From JBGTKH01 sp041744735 (lineage in GTDB: Bacteria > Planctomycetota > Planctomycetia > Pirellulales > Pirellulaceae), in contig JBGTKH010000170.1 in assembly GCA_041744735.1 (NCBI GenBank), positions 1-6,815 on the forward strand: DNA of 6,815 nucleotides, given 5' to 3'. Below the pieces are notes generated by a model, which was not told the origin of the DNA, did not search any database, and saw only the letters and a program-made list of their open reading frames with translations. Shown here piece after piece: positions 6,568-6,815 of the stretch (the stretch's first letter is position 1; each line of letters begins with the position of its first letter). The translations under genes were made by a program, and so were the position numbers.

Positions 6568-6599
6568 TTCGACAGCTTACGCAATCAAATTCTGTCGAA
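6568..6599. repeat. Inverted repeat TTCGACAG / CTGTCGAA with an extra direct copy
   Basis: TTCGACAG (6568-6575) and CTGTCGAA (6592-6599) are perfect 8-bp arms around a 16-base spacer. A further TTCGACAG occurs at 6487-6494, next to the palindrome CGTTAACG (6495-6502). The three copies lie about 220-330 bases upstream of the symporter start. It could be an operator-like site or part of a repeat; which one cannot be decided here. Confidence 0.4.
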
Positions 6600-6815
6600 C
6601 CTCCGTAATTTCACTCGGCGGTTTCCAAGCCTCTCAGATTACGCGGATTTCTCCGATGGATTTCACGTCGCTGTATCGCGCCCGGATCAAAGCGCGACGA
6701 GAGCATTTTTCATTTTCTGGCAACGACGCACGACTTCGCGAAAATCACTTATGGAGAACGCTTTAGAGATATCACAACCGCATGGCAGGTCGCATCAAAC
6801 GCGCAATTTCCAGCA

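Larger units (their letters stand above)
6271..6815. other. Non-coding region upstream of the symporter; no gene supported
   Basis: These 545 bases should contain the promoter of the - strand operon, but I found no convincing -35/-10 pair. An imperfect hairpin (about 6306-6338; ATGTAG at 6306-6311 against CTACAT at 6333-6338) would lie in the untranslated leader of the symporter. One + strand frame is open from GTG 6424 to the window edge (130 codons), but its product is rich in Ser, Arg, Thr and Phe, with no motif. Several - strand frames also give peptide-like stretches that end quickly. This pattern fits degenerate or repeated intergenic DNA better than a gene. Confidence 0.5.

Noticed and set aside
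6687..6794. - strand stretch reading SDFREVVRRCQKMKNALVAL before a stop
   Set aside because: It looks protein-like, but has no start codon apart from a late ATG and ends in a region without further coding. More likely part of a degenerate intergenic repeat.
6424..6815. 130-codon open frame on the + strand from GTG 6424 to the window edge
   Set aside because: No recognisable motif, Ser/Arg/Thr/Phe-biased composition, and no clear ribosome binding site. It may simply be a chance open frame; sequence beyond the edge would decide.

Overview
The window looks like chromosomal DNA from a planctomycete (Pirellulales-like). This is inferred from a DUF1080 (3-keto-disaccharide hydrolase) gene of the type these genomes carry in many copies, an SSS sodium/solute symporter, several long genes of no recognisable family, and moderately high, uneven GC. 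Hand counts give 42/60 at 1621-1680, 40/60 at 1441-1500, 27/60 at 2281-2340 and 32/60 at 4321-4380. No rRNA, tRNA, CRISPR array or transposase gene was seen.

Layout. On the + strand, 1-540 is the 3' part of a DUF1080 gene running in from the left edge. Everything from 6270 down to 608 is on the - strand and closely spaced, as in one operon. In transcription order: an SSS symporter (6270-4858, TTG start, good Shine-Dalgarno), a 37-aa single-span membrane protein overlapping it by ATGA (4861-4748), a 321-aa protein of unknown family (from 4748, overlapping TAG/GTG), a 553-aa protein with a C-terminal winged-helix-like domain (3762-2101), and two unrecognised genes that are both frame-broken (2080-1213 and 1194-608). 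The 545 bases right of the symporter hold its upstream region and no gene I can support.

Main observation. Three short perfect tandem duplications (7 bp at 469-482, 11 bp at 1105-1126, 4 bp at 1980-1987) each lie where a reading frame goes wrong, and none is a multiple of three. Removing one copy on paper repairs the gene each time. DUF1080 regains a compact end (FRNVQLSPIKK, then stop). The 169-aa frame gains a 26-residue start and becomes 191 aa. A 33-codon hydrophobic ORF joins the next frame to give 287 aa. The left 2.1 kb therefore seems to hold three genes broken or switched by duplication slippage, whereas the four genes from 2101 to 6270 look intact.

How the genes may work together. 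The symporter and its overlapping small membrane protein probably form one transport unit of unknown substrate. The 321-aa and 553-aa proteins look like a co-expressed pair, the second possibly a DNA-binding regulator. Their link to transport is positional only.
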